Assembly: GCA_018340375.1 (NCBI GenBank)
Contig: JAFFJZ010000003.1
Span: forward strand, 6,820,001 to 6,884,000
Length of the DNA: 64,000 nt
Source: Gonatopus flavifemur
Taxonomy: Eukaryota > Arthropoda > Insecta > Hymenoptera > Dryinidae
Direction of reading: 5' to 3'
In this document: positions 49,818 through 62,600 of the stretch, one piece after another
Position numbering within the stretch: the stretch's first letter is position 1
How the letters are laid out: every line of letters starts with the position of its first letter
Position numbers and translations under genes: made by a program
Notes under the pieces: model-generated
Database searches by the model: none
What the model was told of the DNA's origin: nothing
The model's input: only the letters and a program-made list of their open reading frames with translations

Positions 49818-52800
49818 CGGGAGATTTGTCTAGAAGGTTTATCCAATTTGTGTGCAAAATGTTAGCTGCAGAATAGTTCGTTTGCAAGTGAATTTGAAAA
49901 CCGTCCGTACACAAATTCTAATATATTTATATAAATACTGCATGAATATATATTGAATTTAAGAATTTTATAGTATCAATAAACAATTCATACACATATA
50001 TTATGCACAAAATATATAAAAATTGTAAAAAGACTTTTTTTAAGCATCACCTATCCATACAACACGAACATTAAAAAAAAAAGTTTACAAGAATTCATAA
50101 CGAGTTTTTCAAATCCTAATTGAATTCATGAGCAACTCGTTATGGCTCTTTATAACGCCTAAAAAATAGAAAATCAGAGAATAAACAGTAGAATCTATGG
50201 AAAAAAAAATATTATAACATGACCTTTAGTCAGTTGCAGAATAAACAGAATAATACATCCCTTTTCATGAAACAGAAAACGGTAAGACAGTCATAATATT
50301 GACACATAAATTTTAAAGGAATACATACGTGAATCGAAGATAATCTCCACGTAAATGCTAATAGCAACTCGGTATGTAGATACGTTATTTGAATAGAAAG
50401 ATAATGCAAGTTAATCCATGAATAATTGTGATTACACAAACGTGTTATCGGAATCTTTGAGCTCATAGATTTATTCAGTGAAGAAGTTCAAAGACAAACA
50501 TTATATTCGATCCATAAAAATTGATCAAACATAACTGGCAATTAACTAAAAAACAAACTTTAGCAAAGACTTCATCCCGAGTGGAAAAGTTTTCAAAATT
50601 ATGTCATGTGTATAGAGTTATTGTGTATAAAATTGAAAAAGATAAATTCAAAAAATGATACTTCCCATAGAATCGATACATTCCCATCAAATACGAAATA
50701 TGGGAACTTTATCACACAAAACTTAATACCACTTATTATATCCCCATGCCCACATATTCCTCTATTTTCTGATTTGAATTGCCTTGGCATTCGAGATATA
50801 ACAGATGCGAAAATCCTCGACATCTCAAGTGTCACATCATGCGGTTTTCTTGAGGTAGTCATTCCTCGTACTCATCACCTACACTTGCGGATACGCTTTC
50901 TTGTAAATTAAATACAGAAAATCTGGAAAAAAAAGTTCTCCTCACTCGAGCAAGAAAACCTTCCACTCGAATTACTTCTCAAATAACTTGATCATGACCG
51001 TTAATAGCAATTTGAATAAACTAAAACAGTATTATTCAATCCTCCAAAGTAATTCTATTAGAAATCCTGAACAACTCATGATCGGATGATAGAGAACGAT
51101 TGAATATATCCTAATGGAAGGAACAAAGTTGTAACATCGTTGCGGGGTGAAAATCTAAGGTGGAAGATGAAGAAAGCCGGAGTCGTAAATAAGATAGATC
51201 AGAGTATGAAATTTCAGTCTGGAATTAAGAAACTTTATCAACAGAGATTCAAGTTACATTTCAAATGGAAAACTTTGTTTCTAGAATTGCTTTTCAAATA
51301 CTGCTGGAATATAATGGAGAGATGGAAACATTTGAAAGTTTGAATAATTGAAAGAACAATTCTTCTTTCCCGCGTGCGTTGGTATCAACGGATTTTACTT
51401 CCTATTTGATTGTGCAACTGACATGATTCCGTTGATTGAAGAGCAATTATTCATCGATTTGCATTCAATCGATTCTCATTCCCATTTGTAAGTATAATAT
51501 ACAATATTCATATGCCACATATTCATGCATCAGATTCATTATCAGTAATTTTCAATGTACTATAACAAAATCGTGAAACGGAATGATGAAATTTGAAAAA
51601 TATCACGGAAAATTCATAATTCCAAATATCAAAATACATAATAATTGCTATCCCTCAATTTTACGGGATATTAAACTTGGTATTATATACGAGCCAAAAT
51701 ACATGCGTTACAAACTCTAATTCTCTCTCTGCATTTGCATAGCAAATTATCCACATTTCAAATACCATTCCGTACATTCATATTTTGAAATTTACACACG
51801 GTATAAGGATTTTCCTGTGCACATAATGTAAGTCTTCTGGCTCTTGTAACCATTTCTCCATTCACCCTTAGCACGGTACCGGATCCTACTTCCTCTCCAC
51901 ATCAGACAGTGTATTTAGTACCTGCTGTACATACGCACACATGCACATGCTAATCCGCACGAGTACAACCAGCTGACGATTCGCTTTTGTCGTTATTCTG
52001 GTTTCTGATGACTAAGATCAGACCCGTGACATTGTTTGAGAAACCAAACGCGTTATTAAATGCAGAATAATTGTTTCTTTGCATTACGATATAAATCAAA
52101 TACAATGTGAGTCTAATTTTTCTTCTTTCAATCATTCCAAAGTATATCAAGGAAAGAACAAATATCCTGTATTGTTGTTTCTTGTAAAATTGAGAATACA
52201 ACACAAACAGAACTATTCTTTTCTCAACTTATATTAATGTGAAAATTCAGTACGATCGAATCAAATACTGTTATTTTTCAATGTTGTCGAATCACAATGA
52301 AATACACGAGTTTATGCACGAGTATACAGAATGTAATGATGTCTTTGATGTAGTTTTATCGTATTCGTTTCATGCGATCGCATCTGCATCGTTGAAAATT
52401 AAATACGAAGGAAAAGTACATTTTTATTATTGTTCATTCTTTAACTGACTGCATGTGCAGTCCAGAATTATTTAAGAATGTGGCGATGGGAGATGCAGTG
52501 GATAAAATTATTTTTCAATGAAAGCAACGATGCAATTTGTTGAAAGGTTTTGAAATTCGCTTGGAGATGTAATAGAAAAATACACGAAGCACGAAGAAAC
52601 TTAATGAAGCTGAAGTTAGCAGACGTAAACAAGCAGACTGATAAACTGTTGAGTTTATAAACTGAAGCAATGTAAATTGGAATTTTTTAAAAATACATAT
52701 TCTTGAAGATTACGATTCCAAAATTTCATTGGTTTTGGTTTCATCATTCTACGACGATTCTACGTCGAGTTACAGTTCAAATCTGCTAGTTTCAGTTTCA

Positions 52801-52960
52801 TACAAAACCGAATATCTTTTACCATGTTAAGAACAGATTTGGATCAGTAACTTGCTCTTTGTCGATAATATAACAGTCTATGCGATAAATCAACATGATT
52901 CTTATCATTTCTGCTCTCAAGATTTTCATTCGGAATTATTCGTGCAACCCTACCGATTCC
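49818..52960. other. AT-rich non-coding sequence, nothing recognised
   Basis: Only short frames, without splice support or family resemblance. Confidence 0.45.
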
Positions 52961-53101
52961 GAAGTGACCAATTTTTTTTGGTTTACTTTCGCTTATTCTT
53001 TGGTTTGGTAAAAATTTGATCAGAAAATGGTTATCCAGATGGTGTTTACCATACAATGACCTATTCGTGACCGAAAACCAACGGTCGCTTAGAACAAATC
53101 T

Positions 53102-53286
53102 GTCACCACAAGGTCACCGAAAAATATGGTCCGTTTTTGGAATCTTTTTGATATTTTTTAGGCAAAAACCCAGAAAGTCACCACAAAATAACCGAAAAAT
53201 CACCAAATTGAGATTTCTTGAATTTTTGTTGAAAAAGATGTCCTAAACAACCAACAATAAGTTACCAAAACCAAGATTTTGGTAAC
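53102..53286. repeat. Direct repeat pair plus perfect hairpin
   Basis: A 24-base unit beginning GTCACCACAA and ending ACCGAAAAAT occurs at 53102-53125 and, with three mismatches, at 53177-53200. Further ACCAAAA and CACCAAA words are scattered around it. A perfect 10-base inverted repeat (GTTACCAAAA, loop CCAAGA, TTTTGGTAAC) closes the region at 53261-53286. It may be the remnant of an interspersed repeat; ends are not resolved. Confidence 0.6.
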
Positions 53287-56200
53287 CCAGATCCGCTAGG
53301 GAAATCCCAAATCCAAAGAAAAAAGGATTTCGATGATTCTTCGAAGTAACAGAAACCAAGTTCATTCGTGTTTCCGTTACAATTACCTGCATGAACATTT
53401 ATCAATGAGCGTAAGAACATTATGAGGGATATTACAAAACTCAATTGCACAATATAATACCGAAGGAAAAAAAATTCTTCACATAATTAAATATAATGTG
53501 TGCACGCTTTACACATAGTACACGTTGCCTATGATTTCATACGTAAATTCTCATGAACCACTCGCGAGACGATTACATCAATGTCGTAGATGTATATCAA
53601 GTCCGAACAAGTTCTTTGCTTCAAACTCATTCAAGGCCTGTTCTCTCAGCACACCAGCAACCGTTCCTATAATCTTCACTGGAAATCAGAACCCTCGGAA
53701 GATCTATTACGACGTTGGAAAGAGAAAATAGTCATAGTCCATTTAGTACCCGACGTGAAATAGCGAGAAACGAAAGTAGATGAGATCAGCGTGGGTGAAA
53801 AATTGATTAAATCACACAGGATGTTTTAGATATGAAAATTCATATAAAATTGTTGTATTGTTATAAAATTGTTCAAATCGGATTCATTCAACGTGAAACA
53901 TCTGCGGAAGGGTAAAATCTTAGTGCCAAGAATTCAAACGGATGTGTCGTTCAATTCAATTTGGGGGTCGGTCTAGTGTTGTTCTATTCAAAAAGTCTGT
54001 CGAGTAATATATTCCGAAATTATCAATATTCAAAAGGAGTGACTGTTCAGGGAAGAAGAACATCGCTATAGAATGCTGGTAATGAATTTATCATCGATAG
54101 TTTCAATGTGAGAAACGACAATAAGACGTTCATTCACAATTCTTTCACAACCTTGAATAAACTCACTGCTTTTTTTCCTTAAATTCACAATCATTTTTCT
54201 GAATATGAATGATTCTTTGTACACAAGTCTGTATGAGATTTCCCACTGATAAAATCTGCTGTTTTACTTATAATCTCTCACATACAATTTCACAGATTTC
54301 ATGTATCATATTTTATCAAATCTTTTCCATAAAAATGAGAAAGAGAGATCAATCGAACACAGTTTTTCTGAATCAAAGGAAAATGATGTCGAATGCAAGA
54401 ATATGTGTACATTGTATTCAGAATCTTCAAGTGGATTGCTTTGTTTGTGAATTCTCTAATTGGTCTGGATTAATTGAATGAGAACAAGAATTTCGAGTGC
54501 TCATTTATCGCTCCCTGGTATATAATTTTTCAAAATGAAAATAATATGAAAAAAAAAGAACTGCAAATCCTCAAATCCAGGGATTGAGTGCAACAAAATG
54601 CAACTAGGGGTGTCATGACTCCCTCAGTTATCCTGTGTTACACATCGAACATAGAAACGTCCATCGAAAACGATTTTGGAGTTCGAATCATTTCACGTTA
54701 CCGAAATTTGCCTTACTTTCCTAATCTTTTTCACAACGATTTCCATATCGTAGTAGATACCTTGCGACGAAACGTCTCTTTTCTTTAACACGAATTTAAA
54801 CGATAAACATCATATTTTCTACAAATTACACCTATCGATCAATTGTTTTTATAGCCAACCTAACAGATTTTATAACAAAACTTTCTGAATCGTAAAGGAA
54901 AGAAATATGAAAATAAATCATCAACTATACACGGCATTCGTATTAAAATTCGACTGTTCAGTCACCGTGCGACGTACAAAAGGAAAAAAAGAAGACGAAA
55001 GTTGAAAAGAAATCATTGAAGTACAGCAGTATTTCCTTCTATTCTTAAAATACAACGGAGCATAGGGAAAACTAAACGAAGTACGTTTCTACTTTACGAA
55101 CCTGTACTATCCACGGACCGTCTGATTGGAAATATCCTGAAATACCCTTACACAGACGTACACGCACACACCGTACCCCCTTGTACCTGTTTTTCTTCCA
55201 CACCAACTCGGCGGATATTGTTCGAGGTTCTTTTGAGTCTCGTCCATTACAATGGGCGCGTTGAAAAGAAGGTAGAGTTCGTTTTACCTGCGGTATTCAC
55301 CTGTAGCCTGGAGTTGTTTTCGTCAAGTGCAATGATAATAAAGTATTGAAGAATCCGTAGTAAAAGAAAAGCTCTTCGCGTACCGAATTGCACCTAAATA
55401 CATTCAATTACGATACTCCGTTTCCAGAGAATCAATACTGACGAACTATAATAAATGATATTGTAATTTTCAAACGAACATTATAATAAAATTATACATC
55501 GAAGAGAAAATTTCTAAATTGATGGAATAAATTGTTGTCACGATATTCCATTGTGTTTGTTATTTCTTCTATTGAGAGAAAAAAGAATCATCACGAGATC
55601 AATTTATCCGCTGGAATGAGGAATTTCTACAGCTTATTAAAAATTAACAAGGTGAGGTTGGTTTTCTAATTACCCCGAATACATTGTACGTGAATATTTA
55701 TCTTCTTCTATCTAACCGTGGTGACATAATTATACCTGGCATTTCGTAACACTTTATTCTACTCATTTTCACTGGCAACAACAAGCATCATGTCTGTGTG
55801 CAAATTATCGGGTTGAACAGATAAGGTTTTACCCACGTAACCGTGTTATCTCCTGCACAAAAACGTATAATGTATTAACGTAAAGTTTCGGGATCTGCAT
55901 TGAATGCACACATGCATTGAAAACATAACTCTTGATAAACTTGAGAATTGAAAAGGTTCGCGAATAAATGTTGGTTTTGTTTCATATGCGACATATCGTT
56001 CTCTTTTTCGAGAAACAAACAATCCATGCTGACTTCAAACGAAATCAAAAACATCCAGGTTTTTCTTCAAATTGGAAATCGATGAGTCGAGTTTTTTTTA
56101 TTCCACTAATTAGCCATGGCGATGAAAGTTTTATAATATTCTAAAACTTTTCATGTTGAAAACTTCTGAAGAATATCTTCTTCCAATTACATTTATCGAA

Positions 56201-56466
56201 GGTAACGAGAGTTCCATTCAAATGACTTCAAACTTAAAAAAAAGCAAACCTTTGCATTTTGAGGATATAATGCTGCGATTGAATAGAATATTTTTCTTCT
56301 ACGTTGCTGAGCAAAAGATTCGACGACAATTCTTCAATTTCAAATCATTCCACAATGAATTCATCGTGTAAAAGATTGAAGTAAATCCTCAGCGTGTTAG
56401 AATTAGAGATCCTAGAAAGGACATGTTCTAAGAAAAATCTGCAAGAGAAGTCGTCGTTTCCTACAG
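53287..56466. other. AT-rich non-coding sequence
   Basis: The only compositional change is a modestly GC-richer stretch at about 55100-55330. There, the minus strand has two AG|GT junctions close together (CTACAG before GTGAAT, and CCGCAG before GTAAAA). No pyrimidine tract supports them and no gene is called. Confidence 0.4.
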
Positions 56467-56624
56467 CTGGAAGAGACCTTTACACCACGTGATGACATTG
56501 TCGTCGTCGTCGTCGTCGTCGGCGTTTGGTGATATGCAGACGTGTGAGAATGGACCGGAGAATCATTTGCAGACGTGCCAGGAACATACTTGGACATCAT
56601 TTTCATATATGTGTGGGTACGTTC
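56467..56624 (+). other. Weak exon-like interval around a (GTC)7 repeat
   Basis: A pyrimidine tract ending TTTCCTACAG precedes 56467 and a consensus GTAAGT follows 56624. One plus-strand frame is open through the 158 bases, giving a polyserine run from the trinucleotide repeat and then MQTCENGPENHLQTCQEHTW. A minus-strand frame is open too, reading the repeat as polythreonine. The repeat explains part of the openness and no family is recognised. I regard it as a possible exon, not a call. Confidence 0.15.
56500..56520 (+). repeat. (GTC)7 trinucleotide microsatellite
   Basis: Seven uninterrupted GTC units, followed by an imperfect GGC. Confidence 0.95.
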
Positions 56625-59600
56625 GTAAGTGTATGCATCTATACATTATCTGCGCAACCAAGTTTCAAAGTGTCGCCGAGGGGTGATTCCATTGTCTCGA
56701 GAGCATCCAGAGGGTTGCCAGAGGAAACCAGACCGAAACTTGCCGACTGCAAAGGACGTGGAAAAATACTCCTTCCTATCGAGTATTCGAGTACGTGACA
56801 AACGATTTCTTTTTTCCCTCATTCATTTTTACTTTGATTTCTCTCTTTCTCACCCTCGCATGAAATGGGATATTTTTTCTCTCTTTTATTCTTTCTGAGA
56901 ATATTCATGAGTAATTTGATTCCATCTTTCAACATCATGCACATACACCTATATCCGAAACACAAATTTCAAATATGAATTCATGGAGATTCATTCAACC
57001 GTTCATTGAAATTCATCAATCACGGTCTATTGTGTCGTGGAATTTTAATGATTTCGATTGACGATATTATCATTATCGCGACGAGTATCAAGAATGAGAC
57101 GAACAGCGTCAAACGATGATAACACTCCCGACAATTTTCAACGCAAAACGGAATCAATCGTCCGGAAAGTGATGCATTTTTAAAACACACCTCGTGCAAT
57201 GAAAAAATTATTTTGATACTATAGGGTAGACGAGTGGCAAGTAATTCTTCAAAACTGGAGATAACAAACAGAATACTCTATGCGTCAGATTTGAATCTCT
57301 CCATAGAAATGAAGTGTTTTTTTCTTTTATATTGATGACTAGTTTGAAGGTAACGATGCTGAAGCTGGTCGCCAAAACCTAGAGCAGCCAATCGATTTTA
57401 TTTCCACTAGAATGGTACGTACTAAAGCGTTCTAATAAGGTTAACAATTATACTTGAAAACGATCGATAATATTCTAGCACACGAGCTATTCAACACAAC
57501 TCAATCAAAACTTACAGAGATTTCATCGTAGTTCTGGCTGCCAACTTTATCATCGTCAGGTTTCTTCTTTTCACCTTGAATCACGTCCTACTTATCAAAT
57601 TCGAACCTTCGAAACTATCCGAATAAAATATTTCCTGACCTGTTACTGCTTTGCTTCAAATTTACAGATGCTCACCACCATCGAACGTTACCTCAGATGA
57701 TACAGGTACAGGTAAATCCCAACTTGGATAAAATTCAAAATTACGAAACTATGCCACGAACTACATTACATTACAACAAGTTAATCGCGCTCTGTTAAAT
57801 CGTACTGTTTTCATCATAAATAAAACGCAGAGTAAAATTCCTCACATATGTATATTTATCATCTGTGACTTATCTACCATGTAAAAATTGTACATGTATT
57901 GTGAATGATAGTTTCAATTAGTGGGAAAATAAACGATTTTCAGTGCACCAAGTTGTATAAAGAGAAATGAACGGTGAAATATTTTAGTATGCTAGTTTCA
58001 AAGCGATGCCAAAGTTATAGAGGCATTCGCATTAAACCGTATGAACAACATTACTGTGTTTACAACAGGGTAACTTTGTAACGTTACGGCTAAGATAACG
58101 CAGTTATATATCCCAATATAGTTCGTATTCCAGTTGAAAAGAAAATATTCAAAACTATTTTACATCGTTCAATAGTAACAAAAAATGTATATCCAGAATC
58201 AAGAAAAAAAAAACCTTTGACCAATAAAACTAACACAGTTGTTGTAAAAAATGTATTTTCAATTCAAATCGATTACATAACAATTTGTTCTGGAATTCTT
58301 TTATTCGAGTTTTATTCGACGACAAGTGATTTAGAATACCATCGGCTTCCATCGAATTTCCATCTCACGATACTCCGCTTTTCAAGTTTTTATGGATACT
58401 TGAATTGCAAATAATCTCTATATTGTAGAACGTGAAGGAGTATCTGTTCTCTTTCATGGACTCGATACACGTATTTTCATTGTACATACACGTAGACGAT
58501 ATCTCTCTTATCTGTTTTGTATCGTTCGTGTTCTATTGACTCTAGTCTCAAGCGTGCCTTTAACGACTATACGAGGGTGGTAGTTAATGTGTTCTTGTCT
58601 ACCGGGAAATTCGATCCTGCGGGGACCCGTTAAGTTGGAGCTCCCGCAGGTAAATAAAGCGGCTTAAGATTGACTAAAAGAAGACTGCGGTGTTCGCGAT
58701 GATAAAGGAAGACAAAAAAAAAAGTTGAAAGGTTGTGTTCTCGTCGCAAGGGGTGATATGGAAATCAGAAAGGAGTTATAAAACTTATCGTATACGTGTA
58801 ACAAGATTCATTTTTAATGAAGCGTAGACAATTTATGATCTATCTCAGGAAGATCATAAATCTCTCAAGAGAATCCAGAAGAAAGAGTTTCCACGTGATT
58901 TTATTTTCATGGACGAAAAACACGATAGGACTTGATATTAGTTTGTTAATAAAATTGAAACCCTATTCGATTGTAATATCTTTAAATACAAGCGAATCCT
59001 CGAAAGCTCAAAGTCCTACTTTAGAAGTTCATTCGTGAATGATTTAAAATATCAAAAACGAAATAGAAGTCCTTCGACTTTTGAAATTGATGTCCCTCTC
59101 GTGCATTTGCAGAGCCAATAAAAGGGAAAAAGAACAAGAGGGAAACTCGATTCCAAAGTAAAGATTCATTTGACTGCATAAAACGTGAAAAAAGAGAGAA
59201 TATCACGATTAATTATAGGAATAGATGTTACAAGCGTCTCTCGAAGAGGTTGAAAGATAATTTGCTATTCATTTTCTATTCTGCAAAGTACCAATCTTCA
59301 TTGCATACGATTTTTACCATTTACAGCCTGTTCCATATGGTAATTACATCATCCGCAGTTCCGGAAAAAAAGCAAGAAATAATCACAACCTGTAGTTGAA
59401 AAATAGTACCAACACTCTCTCTCCTTTCGTTTATTAATATGCGGACTGTAAGCTAACTTCGTAGCTGAAGGTGATACATAAATCGTCCCGTCCGCTATAA
59501 AAACTTCAGACACAGCGATTATTGAAACGACGAGAGTTACGGGCACGTTGCTGAAATAGCTTGCTAATTTATATATCTTTTTTTTTCTGTTTCATTGGCA

Positions 59601-62600
59601 TGAAAACTCCATTCTTGTTTTCATTTCATAACTTGAGAATTCATGTTTGTAGAAAAAATAAAAACTTGAGAAAGAAAAAAAATTTGATGGATATAATGAA
59701 TGTGAAATGGTGGTACGAGTTACGGGCTGGAGGTATTACGTACAAATATTTGAAAAATGAGAATCGAATAAAAAATGAGTATGAGAGTTTATGAAGTTTA
59801 TAAGATGAGTCGTTATTGGATCATTATCATGATCTTTCTCGAGAGCTTCCAATATTTCAAATTCAAGATTTTCGTGAGATATTCTTTCATAAACAGCGTA
59901 AGGTATTGTACGCAAAGAGTAATGATCGGATCACATCTTCCACGTGGATTCTTTGATAGTGTACGAGAGGTTTAGTATCATTATTCTTTAGTACTCTGCG
60001 ACGATTTTTTCATACACGGGGATCAACAAGATTTATGCGGATTCATAAATCACTTCAAGAAGTAGAGGAGAATTTTTGAATTTTCTCGGAAAACACTTCC
60101 AATTATCTGACAAGATTTTTACTTGATTTAATATGAATGGTGATATTTATGAAACAAAATTCATTGCGTATACTCAAAGTTTCAGAATATTATACAGAAT
60201 GAGGAAATATTGGATCAAAGAACAAAACAACATTCGCAGTCGCTTGGGAGTAATTCAAATTTGAATATTATGATTTACGGAATTACATGAGATGGTTTCA
60301 GTTTTCGCGACTAGAACTTGGAACCTTCCTAACCAAGAACTATTAGAACCCCTTTTACGCTGATTTCAATTCATTTTCCTTTGACAAAGTCTGTGAATTT
60401 AGCTACTTTTATTCATAACAATGTGCAAAATTCTTTGACATTGTTCAAAGGAATATTAACATTGATTACTGCATATTAAATATTCCATTCATCCCCTGGT
60501 TAAAAAAAAACCCATTGATTTTCGTCAAATCTCATTGAATCTTGCACAATGTTTTGATTAAATCCCATAAAACTTCATTCCATCAGATTCTAATGATTTT
60601 TTTAAATTTAATTTGATCTAATCAGAAGCAGTGTCGTATACCACTTGATTCATCGCATCCTCATCATCATTCAGCTTTATTGTAACATTCTGGATTTGTA
60701 ATGCTATTCTGTTCTTCCTCTGTTCTAGGATGAATTGTTGAAAATGATAATTTCTCGACACCTCTCTTTGTTCCATAGTCTATTAATAATAAATTTACAC
60801 CACAGCTAATACAACTTAGCTACGGCGTAGCTGATGATGAAGAATAACGTGAGATGCTAATTTTCTCTATTTAATTCTTTTTTTCTGTACCATATTCCTT
60901 ACAATACTTTATTTTGGGTGAATTCCAAAACTATCGCAATCTTTTGTGTTGCATTTGGCTTGAATTTACGATTCCAATCGTTTCAAGTTCGCTTGTATTT
61001 ACGTTTTGTTTTGTTGTCGTGTTCGGTTGTATCAGTTTCTAGTGTCTATCTATTTCCGCGTCAGATTTTTCAACAAACCTCAGTGAAGCAATTTCCTCTG
61101 AGAACGCTTGGATACCAAATGTTAAATTTGTTCCATCGAACTATGGTATTTTGTAGGCATGTACGAGGACTCGAATCTCTCGAGAATTTGTTAGTCGAGT
61201 CAAGTATATCTGAAAGATGTTTGGATGATTCAAAATGAATTTCGAAAGCAAAAACCACGAGATTAATATGCAATATTAAGTTTTGTGAAGGAAAATTGCT
61301 TCGAAATCCGCAAAAAAACAGGGTATTTTACGGTTTCAGATTCAGATTTAGCGTAGTAAAACCTTCCGATAACTCTCAAAATTATATATAACTTTGAAAA
61401 TTATCCTATCTGGATGTGTACCATGCATGGACTATATGATATTAAGAAACTCATCTTTTAGAGGGTTCAAAGCATTATATCTTTCGTCAAATGTTCTTAT
61501 GACAAGATAACTGCTTATACATTCGTATCATCTTTGAATCAATTTTTTTACTTCTCTATTTCTCTCCGTTCCCAGCGCCTCTGCGGTTATCTCCAGAGAC
61601 TTGACGCAACGGAGTATGTTTTAGAAATCCAAGAGCCAGGTCTTGTTCGAACAACAAAAAACCAAACTTGAGCGATACGCGTATGCTTTGCCACAGAGAA
61701 ATATCATGTAACGCGACGAGAATATCACCACCCAAAAAATATTCACAAAGTGTTACAATTCCCAATACCTCTACATAGAGTGAATAATGGTTTTTCCTTT
61801 CTTCCTAATTGTATTCCATACATTTCTTAGACTTTCTTCAAAATAAAGACTGATAAAGGAACCTAGTTATAATTACCAAATAAATTTGGTTTCCTCAAAT
61901 ATATACCAAATGCTGGTAACTATAACTAAATCCTTCTCATCTCAATGTATGCAATGCATTTCAAGAGATAAACAATTAACAATCATATAAGAAAAAGCTA
62001 TCGAAATAAGCTTCGTTTATCGTAGAATGATGCACACCTCTCCCTCATGTCACTCTTTCTTTCAAGTTTTTATACCAAATTTTGGAACAATATCCACATA
62101 ACCTTGTCAATCTTCACGAAATAACAGGTGAATTGATTGAAGGTCTAGAAAGCAAATGAAATCTGCGAAACTTCCTTCAATTTTTAGAACAGCCGAAAAA
62201 AGTTTGCAAACTTGTAGGGTTTTCTCTCCCACGGCATGTGAAGAGCCAACAGATTGAAGACTCTCACGAACGAGATTATGAGGATGACGAGGAAAGAAAT
62301 ATTCTTGGATTAAGGAAGACGTTGTGGGATGGGGCGACAAAAGAGACATTGTACAGCCTGTATTTGGAACCGTGGAATCCGAGGAAAACGTTGTTGAGTG
62401 GAATTTAGTATCAAAGTAATCCACAAGCATGTATACGAATCACGTTAAAGTCTCAAGCACCAAGAGCAAATCGATTTACGAGGTTTATAATGATTCTGCC
62501 GAATATAGGCTAACCTCATAAAGCTCTGAGAAACCGTCCATATAAGATGATTATATGTACATACGTACACATACATATTTATCATAGGATTTATAGGATA

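Noticed and set aside
54670..54690. GAGTTCGAATC resembling a tRNA T-loop
   Set aside because: The stem does not pair and the rest of a tRNA cloverleaf is absent.
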